64,000 bases of DNA, from assembly GCA_022819945.1 (NCBI GenBank), contig JAJEGI010000137.1:59389-123388 (forward strand). The letters are read 5' to 3'. Position 1 is the first letter of the stretch. Each line of letters begins with the position of its first letter. The DNA is from Candidatus Poribacteria bacterium (lineage in GTDB: Bacteria; Poribacteria; WGA-4E; WGA-3G). Of this stretch, positions 63,901 through 64,000 are shown in pieces. Below the pieces are notes generated by a model that ran no database searches, was not told the DNA's origin, and was given only the letters and a program-made list of their open reading frames with translations. The translations under genes and the position numbers were made by a program.

Positions 63901-64000
63901 TTAAGACAAGTTTTGTCTTTGAAAATCCATGGGTGTCAAATATCCTAACGCCGCATGTGGGCGTTTGAGATGATACACCTGTTGAATAAAATGTCCGATG
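63901..64000 (-). CDS. IS3-family transposase, C-terminal end only
   Basis: The minus strand reads IQQVYHLKRPHAALGYLTPM then DFQRQNLS-stop, the C-terminus of an IS3-type DDE transposase (OrfB). Most of the gene is outside the window. It shows that an insertion sequence borders the 62965 gene and may have cut it. Confidence 0.7.
   Translation of the reverse strand, partial: IGHFIQQVYHLKRPHAALGYLTPMDFQRQNLS

Overview
This window has the look of an uncultured, fairly AT/GC-balanced bacterium of the Candidatus Poribacteria type. That is an inference from gene content: phytanoyl-CoA-dioxygenase-like (PhyH) proteins, LamG proteins, Gfo/Idh/MocA oxidoreductases and xylose-isomerase-like TIM barrels beside a normal bacterial ribosomal cluster. 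No rRNA gene is present to settle it.

Layout. 1-8170 is a sugar-derivative catabolism region: the 3' part of nagB, a secreted protein, three Gfo/Idh/MocA dehydrogenases, a PhyH oxygenase, a LamG protein and a sugar isomerase. 8319-13438 holds an ABC exporter pair and a complete tricorn-type protease. 13520-15024 is a toxin-antitoxin-like patch with a frameshifted PIN toxin. 15084-22356 has an acetate-kinase-family enzyme, an orphan ABC-2 permease, PhyH plus isomerase, a very large membrane protein carrying two copies of an in-frame DNA repeat, and a second LamG protein. 22434-26460 has a membrane tri-heme cytochrome, two transposase remnants and a sigma-factor-led cluster with a membrane-anchored protein and a Cys-rich protein. 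26461-27419 is an AT-rich gene-free stretch. 27420-29384 holds a Tyr-rich lipoprotein and an outer-membrane barrel.

29648-49381 (all minus) is the fused str-S10-spc-alpha cluster, 31 genes from rpsL to rplQ. It lacks rpmD, infA, adk and map, and 11 of the genes start with GTG or TTG. Its head carries a near-consensus sigma-70 promoter, a nine-residue leader ORF and two mutually exclusive hairpins, which suggests attenuation. Intergenic gaps inside the cluster hold arrays of a 7-base repeat in inverted arrangement.

49631-56740 (minus) has nagA, a ThuA-like protein, folA, thyA, dut, two paralogous lipoproteins and an SMP-30 lactonase with a palindromic operator-like site. A tRNA-Arg(CCG) gene follows. 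57244-64000 is an accessory island: two unknown proteins, a PIN toxin with a duplicated-repeat partner, a one-chain restriction-methyltransferase, an unknown protein that seems cut short, and the end of an IS3-type transposase at the window edge.

The most unusual signals are a short C-terminal tail shared by three secreted proteins of two different folds (726, 3765, 21559), the sigma-factor cluster with two sigma-4-like helix-turn-helices, the heptamer arrays, the rpsL leader and the 59055-64000 defence-like island.
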